DNA of 64,000 bases, from positions 744,001-808,000 of the forward strand of contig CP004348.1 in the NCBI GenBank assembly GCA_000342265.1. Direction: 5' to 3'. Each line of letters begins with the position of its first letter. The first letter of the stretch is position 1. This stretch comes from a beta proteobacterium CB (GTDB lineage Bacteria; Pseudomonadota; Gammaproteobacteria; Burkholderiales; Burkholderiaceae). Of this stretch, positions 48,481 through 56,018 are shown one piece after another. The notes under the pieces are model-generated. The model was not told where the DNA came from, did not search any database, and saw nothing but the letters and a program-made list of their open reading frames with translations. The position numbers were made by a program, and so were the translations under genes.

Positions 48481-50046
48481 TTGACCCTTTTTAAAGACTT
48501 CTCCGGAAAACAATCCTCTGACTTAGTCGCAGCTGTCGATTTAGGTTCCAATAGTTTTCGCATGTTGGTGGCCCAGGTTGTTAAGACACCATCTGGTACT
48601 CAGCTCCGCCCCATTGATACGCTGCGCGAATCTGTCCGCCTTGCGGCTGGATTGACTGATAGCAAGTTATTGGGCAATGACGCCTATCAGCGTGGTATCT
48701 CCGCTATTCATCGCTTTGGGGAGCGTATTCGCGGTTTTGACCCCTCCAGGGTTCGAGCAGTTGCTACCAATACTTTGCGCGTGGCCAAAAATGCCTCGAA
48801 TTTTGTTCGGGATGCTGAGGAGGCTCTCGGCTTTCCTATTGAGGTGATTGCCGGTGTAGAAGAGGCTCGACTAATTTATATTGGGGCAGCCCATGAGGTT
48901 TCGGCGGTCCAGGGAAATCGTTTAGTAGTTGATATTGGCGGTGGCTCGACTGAGTTGATCATTGGCAAGGGATACGAGCCAAAGCTGATGGAAAGTCTTT
49001 ACATTGGCTGTGTCTCCCACAGCTTGCGTTTTTTCCCAAAAGGTAATATCGATGCGCATGCCTTTAAGGAGGCGGAGTTGGCTGCGCGCCGTGAGATTCA
49101 GGTGATTGCGGGTGCTTATTTAAAAAGCGGCTGGAAGCAGGTCATTGGCTCATCTGGCACAGCACGTGCCTTGGCTGATTTGATTGCTGAAAATAATTTT
49201 AATTGCCATGTCGACGAAGGTCTGACTATGGGTCGGGTTAATGGCGCCAGCGGATTAATCACGCGTGATGGCCTCAGAGCCATGAAAAAACATCTCCTCA
49301 AATATGATCACATCAGCCAAGTTGAGTTAGTTGGTCTTAGAGATGATCGTCGTGCCGTTTGGCCTGGCGGTCTGGCGATTATGATTGCCGTCTTTGATGA
49401 GCTTGGCATTGAGAGTATGGAAGTTACTGATGCCGCCTTACGTGTTGGTGTCCTCTATGACTTATTGGGGCGCTCGCAACATGACGACATGCGCTTCGTG
49501 ACAGTAGAGCAATTTATGCAACGCTATGCTGTAGATCGGGATCAGGCAAAGCGAGTAGGGCACTATGCCGCAGAATTTTTAGCTCAACTACCCAAGCCTG
49601 ATTCTGAAAGTAGATCCGATAACATTGCCCTGCTTCAGTGGGCTGCAAACCTTCATGAAATTGGCCTGTCGATTTCTCATAACGGTTATCACAAGCATTC
49701 TGCTTATATTGCTGGAAATGCAGATATGCCAGGATTTTCTAAGAACGATCAAGCCAGACTGGCTGCGCTCTTAATAGGACATACTGGAAAGTTGGGAAAG
49801 TTAGCTAATAACCCTAGCTTTAAAGATTGGCGCATGTTGTTTTGCTTGCGTCTGGCTCAGGCTCTATGCCGAGGCAGAAGTGATGCCAATTTGCCCAAAG
49901 TTAAAGTATCTGAGCATGATGGATCTTACTTGGTTAGTCTCTCGAAGGACTGGGCAAGAGAGCATCCCTTAACTGAATTTAGTCTACTAAAAGAAGCGGC
50001 CGAATGGGATCGTATCGGCCGGCCATACAAAGTAAGTTTGAAGTAA
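48481..50046 (+). CDS. ppx: Exopolyphosphatase / pppGpp phosphohydrolase family
   Basis: A 521-residue Ppx/GppA protein of the ASKHA fold. It shows AAVDLGSNSFRMLVAQV at the start, AGVEEARLIYIGA with the catalytic Glu near residue 132, LVVDIGGGSTELIIG near 153, and a C-terminal HD-like half (LHEIGLSISHNGYHKHS). It removes terminal phosphate from polyphosphate, or acts on pppGpp. The start is a TTG at 48481 with GGGA five bases upstream. In related genomes ppk1 lies just before ppx; here ppx stands without it. Confidence 0.93.
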   Translation: MTLFKDFSGKQSSDLVAAVDLGSNSFRMLVAQVVKTPSGTQLRPIDTLRESVRLAAGLTDSKLLGNDAYQRGISAIHRFGERIRGFDPSRVRAVATNTLRVAKNASNFVRDAEEALGFPIEVIAGVEEARLIYIGAAHEVSAVQGNRLVVDIGGGSTELIIGKGYEPKLMESLYIGCVSHSLRFFPKGNIDAHAFKEAELAARREIQVIAGAYLKSGWKQVIGSSGTARALADLIAENNFNCHVDEGLTMGRVNGASGLITRDGLRAMKKHLLKYDHISQVELVGLRDDRRAVWPGGLAIMIAVFDELGIESMEVTDAALRVGVLYDLLGRSQHDDMRFVTVEQFMQRYAVDRDQAKRVGHYAAEFLAQLPKPDSESRSDNIALLQWAANLHEIGLSISHNGYHKHSAYIAGNADMPGFSKNDQARLAALLIGHTGKLGKLANNPSFKDWRMLFCLRLAQALCRGRSDANLPKVKVSEHDGSYLVSLSKDWAREHPLTEFSLLKEAAEWDRIGRPYKVSLK

Positions 50047-50053
50047 TTCATTA

Positions 50054-50074
50054 GGGGGTTTTCTGAGCCCCCCA
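50054..50074. terminator. Hairpin between convergent ppx and olsB
   Basis: GGGGG (50054-50058) can pair with the C-run at 50068-50073 across a loop of about nine bases; GCTTTCTT follows on the plus strand. Short stem, modest T-tract. Confidence 0.5.
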
Positions 50075-50080
50075 GCTTTC

Positions 50081-51019
50081 TTATAGGCCCAAGAAATGCT
50101 TAGCGTAACGTGGATTAATTTCTGAGAGACGCAGCATTGTTAAAACGTCTGCAGTATTAAAATCTGGATCCCATGCGGGTGCACTACAAATCTTGGCGCC
50201 TAATTTGAGGTAGCCCTTAATCAAAGGTGGTGGCTCCACTTCCAGACCACCGTTTAGTCGGTCAAGGGGCAAGGGTAGGCGAGGGAATGCATGATTCTCT
50301 ACTGGCGCCATTTGCTCATTACTTAGAGAGTTATAGAGACTTGCAGCGAAGTGACCGCCATCAGCCATTGGGATGCTCGCGCAACCCAACATGATTTCAT
50401 AATGATGCTTTTGCATATATTGAGCCAAACCACTCCAAAGAGCCATAATGACTGCCCCAGAGCGGTAATCGGCATGAACACAAGACCTGCCAAGCTCAAC
50501 CATCTTCGGGCGTAAGTGATTTAAGCGTGTTAAATCAAACTCAGAATCAGAGTACAGGCGACCAATCTCCATAGCTTTATGAGGTGGGAGAACTCGATAG
50601 GTTCCCACTACCTTGAGCGATTCTTGATCACGAATTAGGAGGTGATCGCAATAGGCATCAAACTCATCAACATCGAGACCCTCAGAATTGGCTGGTAGGT
50701 TTGCGCCCATCTCGTCTGCAAATACCTTGTAGCGCAAGCGCTGAGCTTCTTTAATTTCACTTGGATTGCTTGCCCAAGTAATTTGAAATGCAGGGCGCTT
50801 AGGTTTTGCAATTGCCTTATCGGTTTGTACTGGCTCTATCGCTGTTAATTCAGTGCGAGTACGCAAGGCAAATTTTTTGCCAAATAGCTTTTTAGCTATC
50901 TTTTTAGAAAATAACTTCTTTAGTGCTTCAGCTTTGTGTTTCTTTAATTTTCTTGGTTTACCTTCAAAACGGGAATTGAAGATATCGAATGCGCCTAATG
51001 GGTTTGGAATGTCAGACAT
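50081..51019 (-). CDS. olsB: Ornithine lipid N-acyltransferase, OlsB-like
   Basis: A 312-residue GNAT-fold acyltransferase of the OlsB/hemolysin-like group, which transfers a 3-hydroxyacyl chain to ornithine to give lyso-ornithine lipid. Family blocks are EAQRLRYKVFADEMGA near residue 90, VVGTYRVLPPHKAM near 137, VELGRSCVHADYRSGAVIMA near 172, GCASIPMADGGHFAASLY near 205 and the C-terminal PPLIKGYLKLGAK with AWDPDFNTADVL. The first 75 residues are an extra, very basic segment. It is the last gene of the plcP-agt-dgkA-olsB run, 45 bases behind dgkA. Some family members act on other amines, so the substrate is inferred. Confidence 0.82.
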   Translation of the reverse strand: MSDIPNPLGAFDIFNSRFEGKPRKLKKHKAEALKKLFSKKIAKKLFGKKFALRTRTELTAIEPVQTDKAIAKPKRPAFQITWASNPSEIKEAQRLRYKVFADEMGANLPANSEGLDVDEFDAYCDHLLIRDQESLKVVGTYRVLPPHKAMEIGRLYSDSEFDLTRLNHLRPKMVELGRSCVHADYRSGAVIMALWSGLAQYMQKHHYEIMLGCASIPMADGGHFAASLYNSLSNEQMAPVENHAFPRLPLPLDRLNGGLEVEPPPLIKGYLKLGAKICSAPAWDPDFNTADVLTMLRLSEINPRYAKHFLGL

Positions 51020-51064
51020 AGTTTTCCTTGATATGTATCTTTAGATCGTAAGTGCACTGCATGA

Positions 51065-51466
51065 CTAATTGATGACAAGCGGTATGCAAATCGTTGCCCA
51101 GAAAGCAGTTGCAATGAGAAGGGATAGCATGACAGCGGCCGACCCAAAATCTTTAGCTCTTTTGGAGAGATCATGGTGATCAAATGAGATCCGATCAATT
51201 GCTGCTTCAACGCTGGAATTGAGGAGCTCAACAACCAAAACCATAATCAATGAAGAAATGAGGACGCATTTTTCAAGAGGGCTAATAGGCAAGAAAAATG
51301 CGATAGGAGAGAGTACGGTTAGTAAAGTCAATTCCTGTCTAAATGCACTCTCTTCTTTGAATGCGTATACAAACCCACACCAAGAATTTTTTGCTGCATA
51401 CCAGGCTCGAGTGAACCCGCGATTTCCTTTGTGCGGATTTTGATTAATGTTGTAAGGTGTAGTCAA
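51065..51466 (-). CDS. dgkA: Diacylglycerol kinase
   Basis: A 133-residue membrane enzyme of the prokaryotic DgkA family that phosphorylates diacylglycerol to phosphatidic acid. The signature VVELLNSSVEAAIDRIS (catalytic Glu and Asn) and KRAKDFGSAAVMLSLL is complete. Three membrane helices are evident. The N-terminal 25 residues are polar, with FTRAWYAAKNSWCGFVYAF leading into the first amphipathic helix. It lies 8 bases behind agt, where it could return diacylglycerol made by PlcP to phospholipid synthesis. Confidence 0.92.
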   Translation of the reverse strand: MTTPYNINQNPHKGNRGFTRAWYAAKNSWCGFVYAFKEESAFRQELTLLTVLSPIAFFLPISPLEKCVLISSLIMVLVVELLNSSVEAAIDRISFDHHDLSKRAKDFGSAAVMLSLLIATAFWATICIPLVIN

Positions 51467-51474
51467 AATAAACT

Positions 51475-52503
51475 CTAGGCTAATGCTGTAATGTGAACTT
51501 CTGTTGACGGTACTGGCTTAAGGTGATTTGCAAACTGCTCAGATGCTGCACGCCATGAGAACTTCTCGGCATGTGCTCTAGCGACCTCGCGAGGAATTTT
51601 CAGGGCCTGTAGGCAGGCCTCCCGGAGATCTTCATGCATTGCACCAGCTGGCGAGCTTCCTAGAACATCAATTGGGCCGGTTACTGGATAGGCAGCTACT
51701 GGCGTGCCGCAGGCCATGGCTTCGAGTAAAACCAAGCCAAAGGTATCTGTCTTGCTTGGAAATACAAATACATCAGCTGCCGCATAAACCTTGGCTAATT
51801 CATGTTGTTGCAAGACGCCAAGATAATTGATGTCAGGATACTTTTCCTTGATGCCGGCCATGGCTGGGCCATCACCAACAACCCATTTAGAGCCTGGAAG
51901 ATCAATCTCTAAAAAGGCGTTGATATTCTTTTCAACCGCAACTCGGCCAACGTAGAGAAAAATGGGGTGAGCAGTATTGAGGGCTTTGGAGTCTTGCATT
52001 TTGAAGATATCCAAATCCACGCCACGTGACCACAGTACAACATTTGATAGGCCATATTTCTCAAGGTCGTCCTTCACCACAATCGTTGGTGCCATTACTG
52101 CCATAGATGGACCGTGGAACCAGCGGATAAAGGCATAGGTGATGCCGAGCGGGATACCTGTGCGGGCCTTGACGTATTCAGGGAAACGAGTGTGATAGGC
52201 GGTTGAGAATGGAAGCCTATTCTTCACCGCATAAGAGCGTGCTGATAAACCTAGAGGCCCTTCCGTTGCAATATGCATTGCATCTGGAGCGAATTCTTTA
52301 ATGCGTCGAGCTACTTCCTTTCCTGGAAATAGGGAGAGGGCAATATCTGGGTAAGTAGGGCAAGGAATTGATTTGAATCCATTTGGGGTGATCATCTCAA
52401 CCTCATGACCCATCGCAATCAATTCAGCACGAGTTTGTTTTAGTGTTCGCACCACTCCATTTACTTGTGGATCCCATGCGTCAGTAATGATCATAATTTT
52501 CAT
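51475..52503 (-). CDS. agt: Glycosyltransferase, likely diacylglycerol glucosyltransferase (Agt)
   Basis: A 342-residue GT4-family glycosyltransferase. The N-terminal domain begins MKIMIITDAWDPQVNGVVRT. HIATEGPLGLSARSYAV and FSTAYHTRFPEYVKARTG are typical of the group annotated near plcP in many proteobacteria. The C-terminal domain has the nucleotide-sugar site FVFPSKTDTFGLVLLEAMAC with its E-x7-E pattern. Its start overlaps the plcP stop by 4 bases. That pairing is known from marine and rhizobial bacteria that replace phospholipids with glycolipids under phosphate limitation. The sugar cannot be read from sequence. Confidence 0.83.
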   Translation of the reverse strand: MKIMIITDAWDPQVNGVVRTLKQTRAELIAMGHEVEMITPNGFKSIPCPTYPDIALSLFPGKEVARRIKEFAPDAMHIATEGPLGLSARSYAVKNRLPFSTAYHTRFPEYVKARTGIPLGITYAFIRWFHGPSMAVMAPTIVVKDDLEKYGLSNVVLWSRGVDLDIFKMQDSKALNTAHPIFLYVGRVAVEKNINAFLEIDLPGSKWVVGDGPAMAGIKEKYPDINYLGVLQQHELAKVYAAADVFVFPSKTDTFGLVLLEAMACGTPVAAYPVTGPIDVLGSSPAGAMHEDLREACLQALKIPREVARAHAEKFSWRAASEQFANHLKPVPSTEVHITALA

Positions 52504-53309
52504 AAGGCAGCCTCTTTAATGAGAGATTCAACAACGGGTTGGAGAGTAATTTCGGGGCTTACAACTGGGTCGCCCTTGATGTGAGTCCAGTAAATGATTT
52601 TGAGTTCGCCGGTTGTCGTTTCAACAAGCGCAGAAAGGCTTTCAACCCAATCGCCATCGTTGCAGTAAAGGAGTCCATCGATCTCACGAATTTCAGCTTT
52701 GTGGATATGACCACACACCACGCCATCACAATCGCGTAAACGCGCTTCTCTAGCCATGATGTGCTCGAAATCGGCTATGTAACTTACTGCGTTTTTAACT
52801 TGATGTTTTAAGTATTGCGAAAGAGACCAATATTGCAGGCCCATCTTGACGCGCAACATATTGAAATAGCGGTTGATGTACAAAATAAAGGAGTACAGAG
52901 AGTCACCAACATAAGCTAGCCACTTTGCATATTGCATCACGCCATCGAATAGATCGCCATGGGTTACCCAAAGTTTTCTACCATCAAGCGTTGTGTGAAT
53001 AACCTCTTCTTGAACTTTAATATCGCCAAAAGACATGCCGAAGTATTGGCGTGCAGCTTCGTCATGATTGCCGGGGATGTAAATGACCTCGGCACCTTTT
53101 CGGGCTTTACGTAATAGCTTTTGGACTACGTCATTGTGGGCTTGAGGCCAATAAAATGATTGCTTAAGGCGCCAGCCGTCGATAATGTCACCGACTAGAT
53201 AAAATTTATCAGCCTCATTGTGTTTTAAGAAATCGAGGAGGTAGTTTGCCTGACACCCTGATGTTCCTAGGTGTACATCTGAAATCCAGATAGCTCTGTA
53301 ATGCATCAT
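52500..53309 (-). CDS. plcP: Metallophosphoesterase, phospholipase C-like PlcP
   Basis: A 269-residue calcineurin-like phosphoesterase. The five metal motifs are in order: ISDVHLGT (D-x-H), LVGDIIDGWRL (GD-xx-D), YIPGNHDE (GNHD), VTHGDLFDGV and VCGHIHKAEI (GH-x-H), ending with NDGDWVESLSALVE. Such proteins are often annotated as LpxH-like, but this set, with SFYWPQAHNDVVQKLLRKAR, fits PlcP, which cleaves phospholipids to diacylglycerol and a phospho-head group during phosphate starvation. It is the first gene of the minus-strand lipid operon and has a PhoB box upstream. Confidence 0.85.
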   Translation of the reverse strand: MMHYRAIWISDVHLGTSGCQANYLLDFLKHNEADKFYLVGDIIDGWRLKQSFYWPQAHNDVVQKLLRKARKGAEVIYIPGNHDEAARQYFGMSFGDIKVQEEVIHTTLDGRKLWVTHGDLFDGVMQYAKWLAYVGDSLYSFILYINRYFNMLRVKMGLQYWSLSQYLKHQVKNAVSYIADFEHIMAREARLRDCDGVVCGHIHKAEIREIDGLLYCNDGDWVESLSALVETTTGELKIIYWTHIKGDPVVSPEITLQPVVESLIKEAAL

Positions 53310-53330
53310 GATTAAGCATTAAGCCTACTC

Positions 53331-53362
53331 ATTATGTATGCATCATGACACTTTTAAGTCAG
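53331..53362 (-). promoter_or_regulatory. PhoB box and promoter of plcP operon
   Basis: Read on the minus strand: CTGACTT (53362-53356), AAAA, GTGTCAT (53351-53345), giving 11 of 14 consensus positions and the same AAAA spacer as the pstS box. CATAAT (53336-53331) follows after 8 bases as a -10 box with one mismatch. The plcP ATG is 22 bases further on. Confidence 0.7.
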
Positions 53363-53373
53363 TTTAATGACTT
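53356..53373. repeat. Inverted repeat between plcP and olsA
   Basis: AAGTCA (53356-53361), GTTTAA, TGACTT (53368-53373): perfect 6-bp arms. One arm overlaps the first repeat of the minus-strand PhoB box, so the site could be a shared element for the two divergent genes. A TATATT at 53378-53383 could be the -10 box of olsA. Confidence 0.45.
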
Positions 53374-53394
53374 GATTTATATTGTTGCTTCTAT

Positions 53395-54171
53395 ATGAAT
53401 AAATTACCGCTAAATATCAAATTGCAACAGGCCTCTAAATTTTTGAAGATTTGGCTTTGGCTTCAAATAGGGGCACACGTTGTTAGTGGGGTTTGCACTC
53501 TCTCTTTTGTCTTCCCATTTCTCAAGAGACCTCAGAAAGATCAAAAAATTCAAGCATGGTCAAAGCGGCTCTTAAAAATATTTAACATCCATCTGTCCGT
53601 TCAGGGGGATCAGCTATTAATGGATTCTCCGTATCTAATGACATCTAACCATATCTCATGGATAGATATTCATGTCATCAATGCATTCAAGCCCATTAGA
53701 TTTGTAGCTAAGTCGGAAGTAGAAGGGTGGCTAGTATTTGGCTGGATGGCTAAACAGCTTGGCACTGTATTTATTCGTCGGGATAGTTCTCGCCATGCAA
53801 GGCTGGTGGTTGGTCAAATGGCGGAGGTTTTGCAAACTGAATCGATTTGTATCTTTCCTGAGGGCACTTCTACCGTTGGAGAGTGTGTTTTACCATTCAG
53901 GCCCAATTTATTTGAGGCGGCAATTGTTTCACGGGCTCCAGTTTTTCCTTTGGCGATCCAATATATTTCCAAGTCCACTGGAGAGCGAAGTGAAGCCCCA
54001 GCCTTCGTTGGTGATATGGGTTTGTTGGAGTCGATGGCGAACATTCTGAGTACGCGTGATTTGCAGGCCACTTTGACAGTTTTGCCACCTTACGAGCATG
54101 ACTTAGAGCCATCCTTGGATAGGAAGCAGCTAGCAGCCCATGCTCAGGAGCTGATTGCAAAGACCATTTAG
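53395..54171 (+). CDS. 1-acylglycerol-3-phosphate-type acyltransferase, OlsA-like
   Basis: A 258-residue membrane-associated PlsC-family acyltransferase. An N-terminal hydrophobic helix (about residues 18-44) is followed by the HX4D-type motif TSNHISWIDIHV, then FVAKSEVEGWLVFGWMAKQL, FIRRDSS, and FPEGTSTVGECVLPF. In several proteobacteria such a gene beside olsB is olsA, which esterifies lyso-ornithine lipid. Its divergent position next to the plcP-agt-dgkA-olsB operon supports that reading. Ordinary phosphatidic acid synthesis (PlsC) is the alternative. Confidence 0.85.
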   Translation: MNKLPLNIKLQQASKFLKIWLWLQIGAHVVSGVCTLSFVFPFLKRPQKDQKIQAWSKRLLKIFNIHLSVQGDQLLMDSPYLMTSNHISWIDIHVINAFKPIRFVAKSEVEGWLVFGWMAKQLGTVFIRRDSSRHARLVVGQMAEVLQTESICIFPEGTSTVGECVLPFRPNLFEAAIVSRAPVFPLAIQYISKSTGERSEAPAFVGDMGLLESMANILSTRDLQATLTVLPPYEHDLEPSLDRKQLAAHAQELIAKTI

Positions 54172-54177
54172 CTGCAT

Positions 54178-54211
54178 TTGTAATAAAAGTGTCATATCCT
54201 TGGGATACAAA
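54178..54211 (+). promoter_or_regulatory. PhoB box and promoter of ppk2
   Basis: TTGTAAT (54178-54184), AAAA, GTGTCAT (54189-54195), then exactly 10 bases and TACAAA (54206-54211) as a -10-like hexamer. It matches the consensus at 11 of 14 repeat positions, with the same spacer as the other two boxes. It starts 7 bases after the olsA stop codon. Confidence 0.7.
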
Positions 54212-54234
54212 GCTAGTATCGGTTTGAGGAAAAA

Positions 54235-55140
54235 ATGACATCAAAACACAAAGAGATGGCTGAGTGGTATCAGCGTGCACAAGAAGAAATCTTGGATAGC
54301 ATGGATGAAGAGCTCGAAATGGAGCTCGATGATGATCGCCTGTCGCAGGACGGTGGCAGTAGCTCTATTATTCCGCGAAACGTTTACTTTAAGGAGTTAT
54401 TTCGTCTTCAAGGTGAATTAGTAAAGCTCCAAGATTGGGTTGTTGAAAATAAACTCAAGGTGGCTGTGTTGTTTGAAGGCCGCGATTCTGCGGGTAAGGG
54501 CGGAGCTATCAAACGTATTACCCAGCGACTCAATCCCCGTGTTTGTAAAGTAGTCGCGCTGACCGCACCTAGCGAACGTGAAAAGACCCAGTGGTATTTT
54601 CAGCGTTATGTATCCAATTTACCCGCAGGCGGTGAAATCGTTCTCTTTGATCGCAGCTGGTATAACCGGGCCGGTGTTGAGAAGGTCATGGGATTTTGTA
54701 CTGATGATGAGTACGAAGAATTTTTACGCACGGTTCCCGAGTTTGAGCGCATGATCATTCGCTCTGGGATTATATTAATTAAATACTGGTTCTCAATTTC
54801 AGATGATGAGCAGTACAACCGCTTCATGATGCGTATCCATGATCCTTTGAAGCAGTGGAAGTTAAGCCCAATGGATCTCGATGCACGTCGTCACTGGGAA
54901 GCCTACACAAAGGCAAAAGAGACCATGTTAGAGCGCACCAATATCCCTGAGGCACCATGGTGGGTTGTTGCTGCAAACGATAAAAAGAAGGCGCGCTTAA
55001 ACTGCATCTCCCATCTACTTGATCAGATTCCTTACAAAGAGATTGATCATCCAGAAATTACTCTGCCAGCCCGTGTCCATAATCCAGACTACTTGAGGGG
55101 TCCGGTTCCCAAGGAAATGTACGTCCCCGAGATCTACTGA
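54235..55140 (+). CDS. ppk2: Polyphosphate kinase 2 (first copy)
   Basis: A 301-residue PPK2 that moves phosphate between polyphosphate and nucleoside di- or monophosphates. Walker A is FEGRDSAGKGGAIKRI near residue 80, the lid-region block is TQWYFQRYVSNLPAGGEIVL, Walker B is LFDRSWYNRAGVEKVMGF, and the C-terminal DPLKQWKLSPMDLDARRHW is present. The first 45 residues are strongly acidic (MDEELEMELDDDRL) and outside the core fold. GAGG precedes the ATG. It lies behind a PhoB box and 48 bases before the CYTH-like gene. Confidence 0.93.
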   Translation: MTSKHKEMAEWYQRAQEEILDSMDEELEMELDDDRLSQDGGSSSIIPRNVYFKELFRLQGELVKLQDWVVENKLKVAVLFEGRDSAGKGGAIKRITQRLNPRVCKVVALTAPSEREKTQWYFQRYVSNLPAGGEIVLFDRSWYNRAGVEKVMGFCTDDEYEEFLRTVPEFERMIIRSGIILIKYWFSISDDEQYNRFMMRIHDPLKQWKLSPMDLDARRHWEAYTKAKETMLERTNIPEAPWWVVAANDKKKARLNCISHLLDQIPYKEIDHPEITLPARVHNPDYLRGPVPKEMYVPEIY

Positions 55141-55155
55141 TCTTGCTTAGATAGT

Positions 55156-55185
55156 GTTAACCTCTCATGAACATGAGGGGTTAAC
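55156..55185 (+). promoter_or_regulatory. 14-bp hairpin hiding the ribosome site of the next gene
   Basis: GTTAACCTCTCATG (55156-55169) and CATGAGGGGTTAAC (55172-55185) pair over 14 bp with one G-T pair and only AA between them. The 3' arm contains GAGGGG, the only ribosome site for the ATG at 55189, so the folded RNA would block translation. There is no T-run, so it is not a standard terminator. The DNA palindrome could equally be an operator. Confidence 0.6.
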
Positions 55186-55188
55186 CGA

Positions 55189-56016
55189 ATGAAATCTAAG
55201 CTGGCAATTACCAATAGAGAATTTAAGCTTCTCATCAAACCACAGGGTCTTGATCGAAGAAGCAGGATTACCGCTTTAAGTGATCAGATCCTTCAGTTTT
55301 GCAAGAAAAGTAAAGTAGAGTTTTTCCATCTGGATAACGCTACTACAGGGCTACGTAATATCTATTTTTACGATACTCCCGGCGAAGATTTTCGGCGCAA
55401 CAATATTATTCTGCGCGTCCGCGAATCACGACAAAACATCTGGGTCGATGATTGGTGTGAAGTAACCCTAAAGTGCCGGACTCAAGACCTTGCCCAATCC
55501 CATCGATTTGATCCGTCGCCAAAGAAAAGCATTCAATCCAGATTGCGCCTCAAGGAAGAGATTCTGAGGGGCGATGCCCTGGGCTCAACAAGATCAATTT
55601 ATTCGAACAACGCAATTCTTGATGCGGTACCTATCGATAGTTTGTTTGATCGGTCTCTTGCTAGCGCCATTAAATTCTTTCCTGGTTTAAGCGCTCTATC
55701 TATTAACAAGCAGGAGCCTCTTCGCATTGTTGGCGGACGCACGAATAAAATTCTAGAAGCATGCTTGCCAATTGGGAATTTAGTTTTTGGTGATGGTGTT
55801 CAGGCGCATTGCGAGATAGCGATTTGGATGAAAAGTGTAGGCGACCCGATTGTTGGTGAGCTTGCTTTTTCATATCGCGTTAACGATGCGAATAGAGGTC
55901 AGGCAAAGGCTCATAAACGAGCAGATAAGTTTTTTAAAAAACTTCAGATTGAACTATCAAGCTGGCTTGAGATTGGAAGCACAAAAACGGCTTTAGTCTA
56001 TGGAAAGCCGGAGTAA
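55189..56016 (+). CDS. CYTH-like protein next to ppk2
   Basis: A 275-residue soluble protein resembling the CYTH (triphosphate tunnel) fold. REFKLLIKP at residues 10-18 is a degenerate form of the ExExK motif. YFYDTPGEDF with IILRVRE (residues 59-79) and CEVTLKCR (90-97) match the CYTH pattern of substrate-binding basic residues. RLRLKEEI near 125, CEIAIWM and GELAFSYR could be later tunnel strands. A Lys-rich helix (RADKFFKKLQIELS) follows near the end. Known relatives hydrolyse or bind triphosphate or polyphosphate, which suits its place after ppk2. The match is by pattern only. Confidence 0.55.
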   Translation: MKSKLAITNREFKLLIKPQGLDRRSRITALSDQILQFCKKSKVEFFHLDNATTGLRNIYFYDTPGEDFRRNNIILRVRESRQNIWVDDWCEVTLKCRTQDLAQSHRFDPSPKKSIQSRLRLKEEILRGDALGSTRSIYSNNAILDAVPIDSLFDRSLASAIKFFPGLSALSINKQEPLRIVGGRTNKILEACLPIGNLVFGDGVQAHCEIAIWMKSVGDPIVGELAFSYRVNDANRGQAKAHKRADKFFKKLQIELSSWLEIGSTKTALVYGKPE

Positions 56017-56018
56017 GC

